DNA of 64,000 nt from AP-15 sp963772965 (GCA_963772965.1 CAVYZU010000001.1:563686-627685); one strand, 5' to 3'; counted from the first letter of the stretch, positions 8,170 to 18,014 are shown. Notes: generated by a model from the sequence alone, not told the origin. Made by a program: numbers and translations.

Positions 8170-9012
8170 TTATAGGCTAAACCGATCGCCGAGGAAAACC
8201 CGCCTTACGTCAGCGTCGGCGACGATCTCTGCGGGCAAGCCTTCCATTAATACTTGACCTGCGTGCAGTATATACGCTCGGTCTACGATTTCAAGTGTTT
8301 CGCGCACGTTGTGGTCGGTGATCAGGACTCCGATCCCACGATCTTTAAGGTGGCCGATCAAATCACGGATGTCGGCGACGGCGATCGGATCGATCCCGGC
8401 GAGGGGCTCGTCGAGCAGGATAAAGTGCGGCTGGGTTGCAAGCGCGCGGGCAATCTCGACGCGGCGCCGCTCGCCGCCGGAAAGCGCCATCGCGGGCGCG
8501 CGGCGCAGATGGGTGATCGAAAACTCGGCAAGCAGGGAATCAAGCCTCGTCTCGCGCGCTTCGATTTCGGGCTCGACCACCTCCAGGATCGCCCGGATGT
8601 TCTGTTCGACGCTCAGGCCCCTGAAAATCGAGGCTTCTTGCGGCAGATAACCGATCCCGCCACGCGCCCGGCGATACATCGGAAGATCGGTGATGTCCCG
8701 CCCGTCCAATGTAACGACACCGGTATCGGCCGCGATCAATCCGGTGATGATGTAAAAGCAGGTGGTCTTGCCCGCTCCGTTTGGCCCCAGCAGCCCGACC
8801 ACCTCGCCGCGCTGCAAAGAAACGTTGACCGCGCGCAGAACCGGCCGCCGCTTGAAGCTCTTACCCAGCCCTTGTCCGCAAAGTCCCTGATTGGGCACTG
8901 GCCGCGGTGCCGCGCCGCGCTCCGAAAGGGGGCCATTTTCCGCGACGAGTCGCGGCCTTGCTCCAGCCGCACCGCGTAAATCAGCGGTAAGGGAGACTGG
9001 GAGCCCCTTCAT
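8170..9012 (-). CDS. lptB: LPS export ABC transporter ATP-binding protein
   Basis: 280 aa cytoplasmic ATPase of LptB2FG, which extracts lipopolysaccharide from the inner membrane. Walker A GPNGAGKTT, Q-loop LPQEASIF, signature LSGGERRR, Walker B FILLDEPLAGID and H-switch ITDHNVRE are all intact. About 45 residues precede the ABC domain, longer than typical; an internal start is possible. The start overlaps the lptA stop by 4 nt (ATGA). rpoN follows after 22 nt, the common proteobacterial order. Confidence 0.95.
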   Translation of the reverse strand: MKGLPVSLTADLRGAAGARPRLVAENGPLSERGAAPRPVPNQGLCGQGLGKSFKRRPVLRAVNVSLQRGEVVGLLGPNGAGKTTCFYIITGLIAADTGVVTLDGRDITDLPMYRRARGGIGYLPQEASIFRGLSVEQNIRAILEVVEPEIEARETRLDSLLAEFSITHLRRAPAMALSGGERRRVEIARALATQPHFILLDEPLAGIDPIAVADIRDLIGHLKDRGIGVLITDHNVRETLEIVDRAYILHAGQVLMEGLPAEIVADADVRRVFLGDRFSL

Positions 9013-10124
9013 GATTTGGGTGCCCCGCCGGCAGCAGGTTTTACCGCTGGCTTCTGGGAGGAAGCCGAGCCGGCGGTCGTATCCTGCCGATAGAACAGTC
9101 CTTCGACGCGCGGCGCTGGAGCACCGGGTTTGGCAGCGACCGTCATGATGCGGCTGACATTCGTGTTCAGGTCCACAACCGCATATTGGCCCTTAATTGC
9201 GTCTTGTCCGCGGGTAATGGTTACGTTACCGAGCAGAGTCACTATTCCGGTGTCGGCATTATACACCCCGTAATCGCCGCGGCCGACATCGGTCGTGGTG
9301 ACGACGACGACATGGCCCTGGGCGTCGACACGGCTGATTTTTGAACTGCCTTGACCGGAATCGAGCGGAGCACGGGCGGTGCCCGTCTTGGTGTGTGCGC
9401 TGCTTTCGCCCTGTTTTGCCGAGGCCGACGCCGAGTTTGTCGGGGCCGGTTTGGCTGCCGCTGGTTCGCCGGGTTTAGACTTTGTCCCAGGCTGTGCCGC
9501 GCCGGGTCCGCTCTTGTCCTTGACGAAATGCGCGGTCAATACGTCGGCGCGGATGCGGCGGTCGCCCCGGATCGCAATAGCATCGCCGCGCGCCACCGCG
9601 ACCTGCTGCTGGTCATACCATTCGAGGCTGTCGCGCGCGGTGACGACATCGGTCGGGGTTGTCAATTTCAGATGCTTGCCGGTGACAATCCCGATCTGCT
9701 GATCGACATCGTAGATCGCCTGATCGCCGACGACCGTCTGGTTTGGCCCCTTGATCAGGACATTGCCATCGGCATCAAGCCGGTAGACCTCGTTTCCACC
9801 CTCCGCCGACTTGTTCTTGCTCGGTCGATAGTGCGCGGTCAAAGTATCGGCATGTACTTCGCTGGTACCGCGCGTCGCGACGGCATTACCACGCGCGACA
9901 TAGATTTGCTTATCCTGCTGCCATTCGATGCCGGATTGTGCGGTTATGTTTATCGGTTGGGAGTCGCGGGATGGCCCGAGAGGATTGAGACCCTGCGCCG
10001 CGGTTGGAACCGGCTGGGCTGCCAAACCGGCAATCACCGCGGCAAATACTAGCCCCGAGCCTGGGATATCGTGACAGGCCATTCCAACCGCCCGACGCCA
10101 CTCTGCCCTACGCTTAATCGACAA
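9009..10124 (-). CDS. lptA: LPS transport periplasmic bridge protein LptA
   Basis: 371 aa, longer than the enterobacterial protein (about 185 aa), as is usual in alphaproteobacteria. A signal peptide (hydrophobic run FAAVIAGLAAQPVPTAAQG) is followed by repeated OstA-type strands: PINITAQSGIEW, IYVARGNAVATRG, VHADTLTAHY, DADGNVLIKG, then a second set IRADVLTAHF and VVDLNTNVSRIM. A low-complexity Ala/Lys/Ser linker (about residues 215-260) separates the halves. LptA oligomers form the periplasmic bridge for LPS. Overlaps lptC by 11 nt and lptB by 4 nt. Confidence 0.88.
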   Translation of the reverse strand: MSIKRRAEWRRAVGMACHDIPGSGLVFAAVIAGLAAQPVPTAAQGLNPLGPSRDSQPINITAQSGIEWQQDKQIYVARGNAVATRGTSEVHADTLTAHYRPSKNKSAEGGNEVYRLDADGNVLIKGPNQTVVGDQAIYDVDQQIGIVTGKHLKLTTPTDVVTARDSLEWYDQQQVAVARGDAIAIRGDRRIRADVLTAHFVKDKSGPGAAQPGTKSKPGEPAAAKPAPTNSASASAKQGESSAHTKTGTARAPLDSGQGSSKISRVDAQGHVVVVTTTDVGRGDYGVYNADTGIVTLLGNVTITRGQDAIKGQYAVVDLNTNVSRIMTVAAKPGAPAPRVEGLFYRQDTTAGSASSQKPAVKPAAGGAPKS

Positions 10125-11049
10125 GATGTTCGACTTTATGCGCTATGGGCGTTACCGCCGGCGCTGAAATCTTCGGATTATGACGGACAAGATGATGGGA
10201 TCTCGCAGAATGATGCCCTGCCGGCGCGGTATGTCGCGCGCTCGGTACGGTAGATTCGACGGGCTTTGAGGCCATCGGCAGGGCCGCGGGGGGGCTGACC
10301 GGCGCCGCCGCGGCGGCCTCGACGACGGCCGCGGTTCGCAACACCTCGGCTGGCGGCTCCGGGGGCTGGGCAGCCGCCTTGGCGGGCTTGGTACTGCGCA
10401 AAATGGCCCGCGAATCCCCGGTGAAAATGATCGTGTCGCCTTTGTCGAGAAGACGGAAACCCTGTCCCCAGATGTCACCGGAGGGACCATGTCCCTCGAC
10501 CGGGACATTCCCCTCTGCGGTGTCGTTCGCCAAATTCGCATGCGCCCGCTGGGTCACAAAACGGCTGCCGTTTTGGTGCGTCAGGATAACGTCATTGAAC
10601 AGGTCGAGCAGCTGCGGTTGCGACTGATACATCGCGGTCGCGGCGGTTAGTACGACCTTGGCTCCGCCATGGACGATCATTTCCGCCCGTGGCTTTTCAA
10701 GCGACATCAGATCGCTCCGGTTGGGCAATTGGTGGCCGACCGCGGCGGTGATTACATAGGGCCTGTTCAGCCGATCGGTGCCGGCGTATCTCGGGTTTAG
10801 CATGTCGAGTTCGCGCGCTTGGCGCAGATCGATCCCGGAAACGGTCAACCGTACGGTCTCCAGCAGCGGGGCGAGCCGCGGCCATGCGGCGACCAGCAGC
10901 AATAGCGCGGCGCCGATCATCGGCAGCAAGCGCTTGAGGAACGCGACGGCGCGGCTGTACCGGTCACCGCCCAGACGGTTCAACGGCGCCCACGCGGCAA
11001 TCGGCGGTGGGGTTGGCTCAAAGTCGGCGCGCTGCTCCAACGCTTTCAT
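10114..11049 (-). CDS. lptC: LPS export protein LptC
   Basis: 311 aa bitopic inner-membrane protein that hands LPS from LptB2FG to LptA. One transmembrane helix lies near residues 40-60 (LLPMIGAALLLLVAAWPRLAP), then a periplasmic beta-jellyroll with the family blocks LNPRYAGTDRLNRPYVITA, VLTAATAMYQSQPQLLDLF and GEGFRLLDKGDTIIFTG-like sequence. An Ala/Pro-rich tail of about 70 residues extends beyond the usual end. Starts 18 nt after kdsD and overlaps lptA, forming a tight operon. Confidence 0.85.
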   Translation of the reverse strand: MKALEQRADFEPTPPPIAAWAPLNRLGGDRYSRAVAFLKRLLPMIGAALLLLVAAWPRLAPLLETVRLTVSGIDLRQARELDMLNPRYAGTDRLNRPYVITAAVGHQLPNRSDLMSLEKPRAEMIVHGGAKVVLTAATAMYQSQPQLLDLFNDVILTHQNGSRFVTQRAHANLANDTAEGNVPVEGHGPSGDIWGQGFRLLDKGDTIIFTGDSRAILRSTKPAKAAAQPPEPPAEVLRTAAVVEAAAAAPVSPPAALPMASKPVESTVPSARHTAPAGHHSARSHHLVRHNPKISAPAVTPIAHKVEHLVD

Positions 11050-11067
11050 CGCCGCCTATTCGCCTGC

Positions 11068-12105
11068 TTACGCGACTCCCGCTCGCAAACAATCATGCAT
11101 GTGCAAAAAGCCGATCGGACAGCCCGTGTGATCGGTGACGAACAATGCGGTGATCGCGAAGCGGTTCATCAGCCCCAGCGCCTCGGCGGCCAAAGCACTG
11201 GGGCCGATCGTCTTTGGCGACGGGTGCATGATCTCGGCGACAGACCGGCCGAGCAGGGAATCACCCATATGCCGGCGCAGATCGCCATCGGTAACGACTC
11301 CGATCAGGCGCCCTTCGCCATCGCACGCGCCGACACAACCAAAGCTCTTGGCCGTCATCAGCAGAATTGCCTCGGACATCCGGGCGCCCGGCGAGATCAC
11401 CGGAACGGTGTCGCCGCTATGCATGATGTCGACGACCCTCAACAGGCGTCGTCCGAGCCGGCCGCCGGGATGGAATAAGTAAAAATCAGCCGTCGAGAAC
11501 CCTCGTCGTTCGAGAAGCGCAATGGCTAGGGCATCGCCAAGCGCCATCATTGCCGTGGTCGAAGTCGTCGGAGCCAGTCCCATCGGACAGGCTTCGGCCG
11601 AGGGCGGCAACAGCAGCACCGCGTCGGCGGCCATGGCAAGGGTCGAGTGCAAACCCGCTGTGACCGCGATCAGCGCGATCTCGAACCGGCGCGAATACGC
11701 GATGATGTCGGCAAGCTCGGTGGTCTCGCCGGAATTCGACAGTGCGAGGATCGCGTCCTCGGCGGCGATCATGCCGAGATCGCCGTGGCTCGCCTCGCTG
11801 GCGTGGACAAACTGCGCCGGCGTCCCTGTCGACGCCAACGTTGCTGCGATCTTGCGCGCGACGTGACCACTCTTGCCGATTCCGGTGACGATGATCCGCC
11901 CGCGAGCGGCAGCGCAGAAATCTACCGCGGTGGAAAAGCTCTCGCCAAGCGTGGCGGAGAGCTTTTCGAGCCCGCTGATTTCCGCCCCCAGCACCCGGCG
12001 AGCAACCGCGAGATCGGTTTCGGCACGGCAGTTTCGCGGCGACGCCAACGGGCCGGCATTCTCGGCGCCGACGGCAATCGAGCCGTTCATGGCTTGCGGC
12101 CGCAT
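11068..12105 (-). CDS. kdsD: D-arabinose 5-phosphate isomerase (KpsF/GutQ family)
   Basis: 345 aa. Interconverts ribulose 5-phosphate and arabinose 5-phosphate, the first committed step to the Kdo sugar of LPS. An N-terminal SIS domain (about residues 45-190) shows GRIIVTGIGKSGHVARK, HASEASHGDLGMI and LSNSGETTELADI; two C-terminal CBS motifs follow (VVDIMHSGDTVPVI, GVVTDGDLRRHMG, AEIMHPSPKTI). Placement upstream of lptC-lptA-lptB couples Kdo supply to LPS export. Confidence 0.94.
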   Translation of the reverse strand: MRPQAMNGSIAVGAENAGPLASPRNCRAETDLAVARRVLGAEISGLEKLSATLGESFSTAVDFCAAARGRIIVTGIGKSGHVARKIAATLASTGTPAQFVHASEASHGDLGMIAAEDAILALSNSGETTELADIIAYSRRFEIALIAVTAGLHSTLAMAADAVLLLPPSAEACPMGLAPTTSTTAMMALGDALAIALLERRGFSTADFYLFHPGGRLGRRLLRVVDIMHSGDTVPVISPGARMSEAILLMTAKSFGCVGACDGEGRLIGVVTDGDLRRHMGDSLLGRSVAEIMHPSPKTIGPSALAAEALGLMNRFAITALFVTDHTGCPIGFLHMHDCLRAGVA

Positions 12106-12158
12106 CGACCTGCTTGGAAAAAAGTCAGCGTGGCAAAGGTCTCCCCCGATGCGCGCCG

Positions 12159-12770
12159 TCAGTGCGCGAAGATGTCTTGCTCCGCCCAGCCCCCGAGATC
12201 GAGCAACACGCGGTTGGGTAAAAAAGCAAAAGCCGCATGAGCCAAGGCTTCCCGCTCCTCACGCGCCAGCATCGCATCGAGCCGGGCGCGCAAGGCGTGC
12301 AGGTGCAGCACGTCTGAGGCGGCGTAACGCAGCTGCTCTTCGGTCAAATTCGCGGCGCCCCAGTCAGAACTCTGCTGCTGTTTTGATAAGTCGACGTTTA
12401 GTAGGTCTTTGCACAAATCGCGCAGACCATGCCGATCGGTAAAGGTGCGCGCCACCCGCGAGGCAATCTTGGTGCAATAGACCGGCAACGCCATGACCCC
12501 GAGGTAATGGTAAATCATGGCCAGGTCAAAGCGTGCGAAATGGAACAGCTTGGTCACACACGGATCGCCGAACAGTTCGCGTAGCCGCGGCGAATCGTAC
12601 ATCCCTGGCAAGAATTGAACGAGGTGAGCGTCGCCGTCCCCCGCCGAAAGCTGCACCACGCATAGCCGGTCGCGATGCGGGTTGAGGCCCATCGCCTCGG
12701 TATCCACCGCCACCGCGGCGCCAAAGTCCACGCCGTCGGGAAGATCGCCGCGATGAAGCCAATAAGTCAT
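12159..12770 (-). CDS. rnd: Ribonuclease D (short form)
   Basis: 203 aa 3'-5' exoribonuclease of the DEDD superfamily, acting in tRNA 3' maturation. Exo I is VDTEAMGL, Exo II is HFARFDLAM, and Exo III is RYAASDVLHL with the DEDDy tyrosine. The HRDC domains of the enterobacterial enzyme are absent, as is normal for the short alphaproteobacterial version. Located 53 nt before kdsD on the same strand. Confidence 0.9.
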   Translation of the reverse strand: MTYWLHRGDLPDGVDFGAAVAVDTEAMGLNPHRDRLCVVQLSAGDGDAHLVQFLPGMYDSPRLRELFGDPCVTKLFHFARFDLAMIYHYLGVMALPVYCTKIASRVARTFTDRHGLRDLCKDLLNVDLSKQQQSSDWGAANLTEEQLRYAASDVLHLHALRARLDAMLAREEREALAHAAFAFLPNRVLLDLGGWAEQDIFAH

Positions 12771-12802
12771 TCGGCGTTAACGCGCCATCTTTCGTTGAAA
12801 CT

Positions 12803-12890
12803 TGGTGCCCAGGAGAAGACTCGAACTTCCACGAGCTAATCGCCCACTAGAACCTGAATCTAGCGCGTCTACCAATTCCGCCACCTGGGC
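12803..12890 (-). tRNA. tRNA-Leu (anticodon CAG)
   Basis: Read on the minus strand, a 7-bp acceptor stem GCCCAGG / CCTGGGC is followed by discriminator A and an encoded CCA (12803-12805). The D arm has GGTAGACGC, the anticodon stem CTAGA / TCTAG closes a TTCAGGT loop giving anticodon CAG, there is a long class-II variable arm, and the T loop is GTTCGAGTC. It decodes CUG leucine codons. Confidence 0.95.
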
Positions 12891-13062
12891 GTGTCAGAGC
12901 GCTCGGAAATAAGCCAGCCCCCCGGCGATGTCAACGAGGTTACGTCCGACAACCGCGGCTGCTCTTATCATTGTTCCTAACGGAAGGTCCTGTAATAGGG
13001 TGCTGTAGTGGTCGGCCGCTGCCGATGACCGTCCTGGACAAAAACGAACCCGGGCCATCTTC

Positions 13063-14184
13063 ATGAACTGGAATCGGATGTCGATTCGCTGCGGGTTGCT
13101 GCGTGCGGCCTTTACGGTCCTGGCAACCGGGCTCAGGGTCGCTCACGTATCGGCGCAACCAGCGCCCCCCGCTGTGCTCGTCGCACCCGCCGAGATGCGC
13201 GACGTCTCGGGCGCCGCCGAATTCGTGGGTCGAGTCAAAGCGATCGAAAAGGTTGACCTTCGCGCCCGGGTCGACGGCTTTTTGGGTCCTTGGCTGTTCC
13301 AGGAAGGCGATCGGGTAAAGCTAGGCCAAACGGTTTTCACCCTCGACGCCGCGCCGTTCGAAGCGACGTTGGCGCAACGCAAGGCCGAGGTCGCATCCGC
13401 CGTCGCGGCCCTCTCCTACGCAGATCTGCAGGCCCGGCGCGGACGCGAACTAATCAAGACCAAGACGATCCCGCAACAGGAGCTCGACCAGCGCGAGTTG
13501 ACCCTGCTCAAGGCGCGTGCAAGTCTCGAACAAGCGCAGGCAGCTCAGCGATCGGCCGAGGTCGACTTGTCCTATACGCAGATCAAAAGCCCGATCGACG
13601 GCCGCATTGGTCAGGCCACCTTCTCGCCCGGAAATCTCGTCGGCCCCAACAGCGGCGTGCTCGCGACGGTAATCAAACAAGCCCCGATCCAGGTCGTCTT
13701 CAATGTCAGCCAGCGCCAGCTGCAGCAGGAACGGCACGCCGCCCCGAAAGAACAGCTCGACGCGATCGTTGCTCGTTTGCGTCTCGCCGACGGATCGACA
13801 TACAGCGAGCTCGGAAAGCTCGATTTTATCGGCCACCAGGCCGATCCCAACACCGATTCGATCCCGCTGCGCGCCGTCTTCCCCAATCCGAAAGGCTTCC
13901 TCGCAGACGGGATGAGCGTGCGCGTGCTCCTGGAAATCGGCAAGCCGGTGCAAGCGCTGGTCATACCGCAATCGGCGATCGCCCAGGATCAGACCGGGAC
14001 GTACGTCTTTGTGGTGGATGCGCAGAACAAGGCAATCCAGCGCCCTGTAAAGGTCGAGATGCAGCGCGATGGGACCGCGGTGGTCAAGAATGGCCTCGCC
14101 GCCGGCGACCGGGTGATCGTACAGGGCCAGGCCCGTGTGCGCCCTGGGCTTACCGTAGCGCCAAGCAACGGGCCGCCGGCCTGA
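13063..14184 (+). CDS. RND efflux periplasmic adaptor (membrane fusion protein)
   Basis: 373 aa AcrA/MexA-type adaptor linking an RND pump to an outer-membrane channel. Signal-like N-terminus, then the biotinyl-lipoyl halves (VDLRARVDGFLGP and SYTQIKSPIDGRIG), a helical hairpin (about residues 105-160, Gln/Ala/Glu rich), the beta-barrel and membrane-proximal domains (VIPQSAIAQDQTGTYVFVVD). The classical lipobox cysteine is not evident. Followed after 25 nt by the pump gene. No regulator gene adjoins it; the tRNA-Leu lies upstream on the other strand. Confidence 0.92.
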   Translation: MNWNRMSIRCGLLRAAFTVLATGLRVAHVSAQPAPPAVLVAPAEMRDVSGAAEFVGRVKAIEKVDLRARVDGFLGPWLFQEGDRVKLGQTVFTLDAAPFEATLAQRKAEVASAVAALSYADLQARRGRELIKTKTIPQQELDQRELTLLKARASLEQAQAAQRSAEVDLSYTQIKSPIDGRIGQATFSPGNLVGPNSGVLATVIKQAPIQVVFNVSQRQLQQERHAAPKEQLDAIVARLRLADGSTYSELGKLDFIGHQADPNTDSIPLRAVFPNPKGFLADGMSVRVLLEIGKPVQALVIPQSAIAQDQTGTYVFVVDAQNKAIQRPVKVEMQRDGTAVVKNGLAAGDRVIVQGQARVRPGLTVAPSNGPPA

Positions 14185-14209
14185 GCCGGGTGCGACAGGG
14201 GAACCGCCG

Positions 14210-17200
14210 ATGATTTCGGCCATCTTTGTCGATCGCCCGCGGCTGGCGATCGTAATTTCGATCCTGATCACGCTCGCCGGACTGATCGCGCTGAAGGTAA
14301 TCCCGATCGCTCAGTTTCCCGACATCGTCCCGCCCGAGGTATTGGTCACCACCACCTATCCCGGCGCCAACGCTGAAGTCGTCGAGCAAACCGTGGCGCA
14401 AGTCATCGAGCGCGAGGTCAACGGCGTCTCGAACATGCTCTATATGCGCTCGACCTCGGGCAATGACGGCTCCTACAGCCTAACCGTGTCGTTCGCGGTC
14501 GGCACCGATCCCGAAACCAACACCGTCAACGTTCAGAACCGCGTGCAGCGGGCGATGTCGCGGTTGCCCTCCGAGGTGCAGGCAAACGGCATCTGGGTGG
14601 AAAAGCAATCCTCGGCGATCCTGCAGGTCGTCGTGCTGCGATCGCCGAAAGGAACGCGCGACAGCCTGTTCCTGTCCAACTACATGCTGATCAACATCCG
14701 CGATGCGATCACCCGCATCCCCGGCGTCGGCCAGGCCAACATGTTCGGCCAGCAAGACTATGCGATGCGCATCTGGCTCGACATGAACCGGCTGACGGCG
14801 TTCGGATTGACCCCGCAGGACGTCATTACCGCGGTGCGCGCGCAAAACGTCCAAGCCGCCGTCGGCCGGATCGGCGCCGCACCGGTGATCGAAGCGCAAC
14901 AGCGGATGATCCCGCTGACGACGCAGGGCCGGCTCGAAACCCCCGAGCAATTCGGCGCGATCGTCGTGCGCGCTCAACCGAACGGCTCATTGATCCGGGT
15001 GCGCGACGTGGCTCGGGTCGAGCTCGGCGCCCAATCCGCCGATGTGTTCTCGACATTTGACGGCCAAACCGCGTCGGCGATGGGGATCTACCTGGCGCCC
15101 GGGGCCAATGCGGTCGCAACCGGAGCGAGCGTGCGCCGGGCGATGGAGGAAATGGCGGAACGTTTCCCCGAGGATGTGACCTGGGAGATCCCGTACGACA
15201 CCACCGTCTTTGTCACCAGCTCGATCCACAAGGTGGTCTCGACCCTGCTCGAGGCTTTTGCGCTGGTGGCGATCGTCGTGTTTGTCTTTCTTGGGAAGCT
15301 GCGCGCGACGGTGGTGCCGATTGTCGCGGTGCCGGTGGCGCTGGTCGGCGCTTTCGCGGTGATGCTGGCGATGGGCTTTTCCGCCAACACGATCTCGCTG
15401 TTGGCGCTGGTGCTGGCGATCGGGATCGTTGTCGACGATGCGATCGTCGTCGTCGAGGCGGTCGAGCACATGATGGCCGAGCACCCAGAGATGTCGCCGG
15501 CGGACGCGACCAAAGCCGCGATGGGCCTGATCACTGGGCCAATCATCGCAATCACGCTGGTGCTGCTGTCGGTGTTCGTCCCGGTTGCCTTCATCCCTGG
15601 CATCGTCGGCCAGCTCTATCAGCAATTCGCGGTTGCCGTTTCGGTGTCGATGCTGATTTCGGCGGTAAACGCGCTGACCTTGTCGCCGGCGCTCTGCGCT
15701 TTGCTGCTGCGCCACGGTAGGCCGCCCGGCCAAGTCATCCGCGCGATGCAGGGCGGCATCGACGCCATGCAGCGCGGCTATGCCGGTGTTGTCCGGCGGC
15801 TCGCGCCACGGATGCTGCTGAATTTGGCGCTGGTCGGGGCCGCCGTTGGCCTGATCGTGTGGTTTGACCGCGCCGTCCCGTCGGGCTTTCTGCCGGAGGA
15901 GGATCAGGGCGCCTTGCTGGTCGAGGCGCAGTTGCCGGAGGGCGCCTCGCTCAACCGCACCAGCCAGGTCGCGGCCGATGTCGAGCGCATCGCCAAGGCG
16001 ACTCCCGGTGTCACAGCGGTGACCTCGATCGTCGGCTATAGCATTCTCGACGGCATCGCTCAGTCGAACAAATCAACATTTTTTGTCACGCTCGCCCCGT
16101 TCGACGAGCGGACGGCCTCGGCCGAAAGCGTGTGGGGGGTGCTCGATCATTTGCGCGCCGAGTTCGTCAAACTCCCCGCAGCGATTGTCGTGCCGTTCAA
16201 CCTGCCGCCGATCATGGGTCTCGGCACCGGCGCCGGCTTTGAGTACCAGCTGCAATCCTATTCGGGTGCGCCGGCGAGCGAGATGGCGACGGTCGCCCGT
16301 GGGTTGGTGCAGGCGGCAAACGCCAACCCGGCATTGGCCGGCGTCTTTACCACTTACGGCGCCTCGACGCCGCTGATCCGGCTCGAAATCGACCGCGAAC
16401 GCGCCGAGACCTTGGGCATCAGCATCAGCGATATCTTCACCGCTTTGCAGGCTTCCCTCGGCGGCTATTACGTCAACGACTTCAACAAATTCGGCCGCAC
16501 TTGGCAGGTCATCCTGCAGGCCGAGACACCGCAACGCATGGATGTCGACGACATCTTCGAGGTGCATGTCCGGGCAGCGAACGGCGCGTTGGTGCCGATC
16601 CGCACTCTTGCCACCGTCGAGAATGTGCTCGGCCCGGGTTACATCTACCGTTTCAACAATCTGCGCGCGGTCGCAATCCAGGGACAGGCGGCGCCGGATT
16701 ACTCCTCGGGGCAGGCATTGGCGGCGATGGAGCAAGTCTCGAAGGCGACCCTGCCATCGGGCTTCGGCTATTCGTGGAGCGGCACCGCCTTTCAGGAAAA
16801 GATCGCGGCCGGCCAGACCACAATCATCCTCGCCCTTGCCGTGCTATTCGCCTATCTGGTGCTAGTCGGCCTTTACGAATCCTGGGCAATGCCGGCCGCA
16901 GTCATCGTCTCGATTACGGTCGGTCTGGCGGGCGCGCTCGGCGGCCTGCTGCTGACCGGGCTGCCGAATGACGTGTTCGCGCAGATCGGCATCGTCGTAT
17001 TGATCGCACTCGCCGCCAAGAACGCGATCCTGATTGTCGAATTCGCGATGGAGGCGCGGCGCAGCGGTCTCGCGGTCGCCGCGGCGGCGCTGAGCGGCGC
17101 GCGCGCCCGGTTCCGCGCGGTGATGATGACCTCCTTCGCCTTTATCCTCGGCCTCGTCCCCTTGCTCGTCTCGGGTGGTGCTGGCGCAGTCACCCGGCAT

Positions 17201-17380
17201 GCCGTCGCGACCGCCGTGTTCTTTGGCATGCTCACCGCCTCGGTGATTGGCATCTTCCTGATCCCCGGTCTTTACGTCATCTTCCAGCGCCTCCGCGACG
17301 CGGTCAAAGGTCTATTGGGCGTTCAGACGGCCGTTGCCCCGGTCGAGCACCCGACTGCAGCAAAGACCGCCGCGGAATAG
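14210..17380 (+). CDS. RND multidrug efflux pump, HAE-1 (AcrB/MexB) family
   Basis: 1056 aa inner-membrane proton-drug antiporter. The fold shows an N-terminal helix (PRLAIVISILITLAGLIALK), a large periplasmic porter/docking loop (residues 40-330), six helices, a second periplasmic loop (about 560-870) and six more helices. The proton-relay aspartates are in GIVVDDAIVVVE (TM4), and a lysine lies in the TM10 block LAAKNAILIVEFA. Family blocks FLPEEDQG and VPVALVGAFAVML are present. No outer-membrane channel gene follows in the window. Confidence 0.94.
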   Translation: MISAIFVDRPRLAIVISILITLAGLIALKVIPIAQFPDIVPPEVLVTTTYPGANAEVVEQTVAQVIEREVNGVSNMLYMRSTSGNDGSYSLTVSFAVGTDPETNTVNVQNRVQRAMSRLPSEVQANGIWVEKQSSAILQVVVLRSPKGTRDSLFLSNYMLINIRDAITRIPGVGQANMFGQQDYAMRIWLDMNRLTAFGLTPQDVITAVRAQNVQAAVGRIGAAPVIEAQQRMIPLTTQGRLETPEQFGAIVVRAQPNGSLIRVRDVARVELGAQSADVFSTFDGQTASAMGIYLAPGANAVATGASVRRAMEEMAERFPEDVTWEIPYDTTVFVTSSIHKVVSTLLEAFALVAIVVFVFLGKLRATVVPIVAVPVALVGAFAVMLAMGFSANTISLLALVLAIGIVVDDAIVVVEAVEHMMAEHPEMSPADATKAAMGLITGPIIAITLVLLSVFVPVAFIPGIVGQLYQQFAVAVSVSMLISAVNALTLSPALCALLLRHGRPPGQVIRAMQGGIDAMQRGYAGVVRRLAPRMLLNLALVGAAVGLIVWFDRAVPSGFLPEEDQGALLVEAQLPEGASLNRTSQVAADVERIAKATPGVTAVTSIVGYSILDGIAQSNKSTFFVTLAPFDERTASAESVWGVLDHLRAEFVKLPAAIVVPFNLPPIMGLGTGAGFEYQLQSYSGAPASEMATVARGLVQAANANPALAGVFTTYGASTPLIRLEIDRERAETLGISISDIFTALQASLGGYYVNDFNKFGRTWQVILQAETPQRMDVDDIFEVHVRAANGALVPIRTLATVENVLGPGYIYRFNNLRAVAIQGQAAPDYSSGQALAAMEQVSKATLPSGFGYSWSGTAFQEKIAAGQTTIILALAVLFAYLVLVGLYESWAMPAAVIVSITVGLAGALGGLLLTGLPNDVFAQIGIVVLIALAAKNAILIVEFAMEARRSGLAVAAAALSGARARFRAVMMTSFAFILGLVPLLVSGGAGAVTRHAVATAVFFGMLTASVIGIFLIPGLYVIFQRLRDAVKGLLGVQTAVAPVEHPTAAKTAAE

Positions 17381-17404
17381 CCTTAGAGCTGTAGGGGTGG
17401 TCCG

Positions 17405-17445
17405 CCCGGAATTCCCGTGCAACCGGGAAATAACCGGGATTTTTT
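17405..17445 (+). terminator. Terminator after the RND efflux operon
   Basis: Nested inverted repeats (CCCGG ... CCGGG outside, TTCCCG ... CGGGAA inside) lie 25 nt after the pump stop codon and run into ATTTTTT at 17439-17445. This is the layout of a Rho-independent terminator for the plus strand, though the stem has bulges. Confidence 0.5.
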
Positions 17446-17590
17446 GCTGCGAAACCCGCTCTATCATTAATTTCATCAATGATATCAGTATGTTGTTGCA
17501 ATTGAAGCTTGCATCGAAACGGGAATTTTCCGCGATTGAACCGGGAATTAATTGGGCCTAATCGGGAATTAACGGGAATTTACGCGAATT
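17409..17590. repeat. Cluster of CGGGAATT-type short repeats
   Basis: Variants of (C)CGGGAATT recur at about 17422, 17434, 17520, 17540, 17562 and 17573, with an inverted copy (GGAATTCCC) at 17408-17416 and a weaker match at 17584. The cluster is more AT-rich than the genes around it, and no credible ORF uses it. It occupies part of the roughly 790-nt interval 17381-18169, which otherwise holds only the terminator and two interspersed repeats. Confidence 0.6.
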
Positions 17591-17877
17591 TCGGCACCGG
17601 CCCCGCAATAGCCGCTGGTCACCCTCTTCCGCACAGCCTCACCGCCACAGCCAAGGTGGTTGACTACCAGCTAAAAATGGCTTTTTACCGATCGTCGAGT
17701 TTGCGACCGGAGAAGGGACCAGCGCTTGCCGCTGCCGTGTTTCACAGCAGCCCGTGTCGGTGGTGTGAAAACAGGTAGATGATTTCGGGCGCTGGTCGTC
17801 GGAACGAGATTGCATCGTCGCTTGCACTCCTAACAAGCAACAAGATGGATCAGAGATACGACACGCTAAAAACGCTG

Positions 17878-17948
17878 CCCCGGCGGAAGCCGGGGCCCAC
17901 CTTTCAGCGCTCGGCAGGCGGATCGGTGGATCCCGGCCTGCGCCGGGA
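17878..17948. repeat. REP-like palindromic element (CCCCGG / CCGGGG type)
   Basis: CCCCGGCGGAAGCCGGGG (17878-17895) forms a hairpin, and about 40 nt later TCCCGGCCTGCGCCGGGA forms a second one. This two-hairpin layout resembles interspersed extragenic repeats known from many alphaproteobacterial genomes. The copy number elsewhere in this genome is not visible here. Confidence 0.55.
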
Positions 17949-18014
17949 AAGCGCTCTGTGATGGTTTCATATAGAGCGGGTTGGTGGCCGTCCGATGGAG
18001 AACTCGCAAACAGA

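Noticed and set aside
12891..13062. Regulator gene or operator for the RND efflux pair
   Set aside because: No ORF or clear palindrome lies in the 172-nt interval between the tRNA and the adaptor gene.
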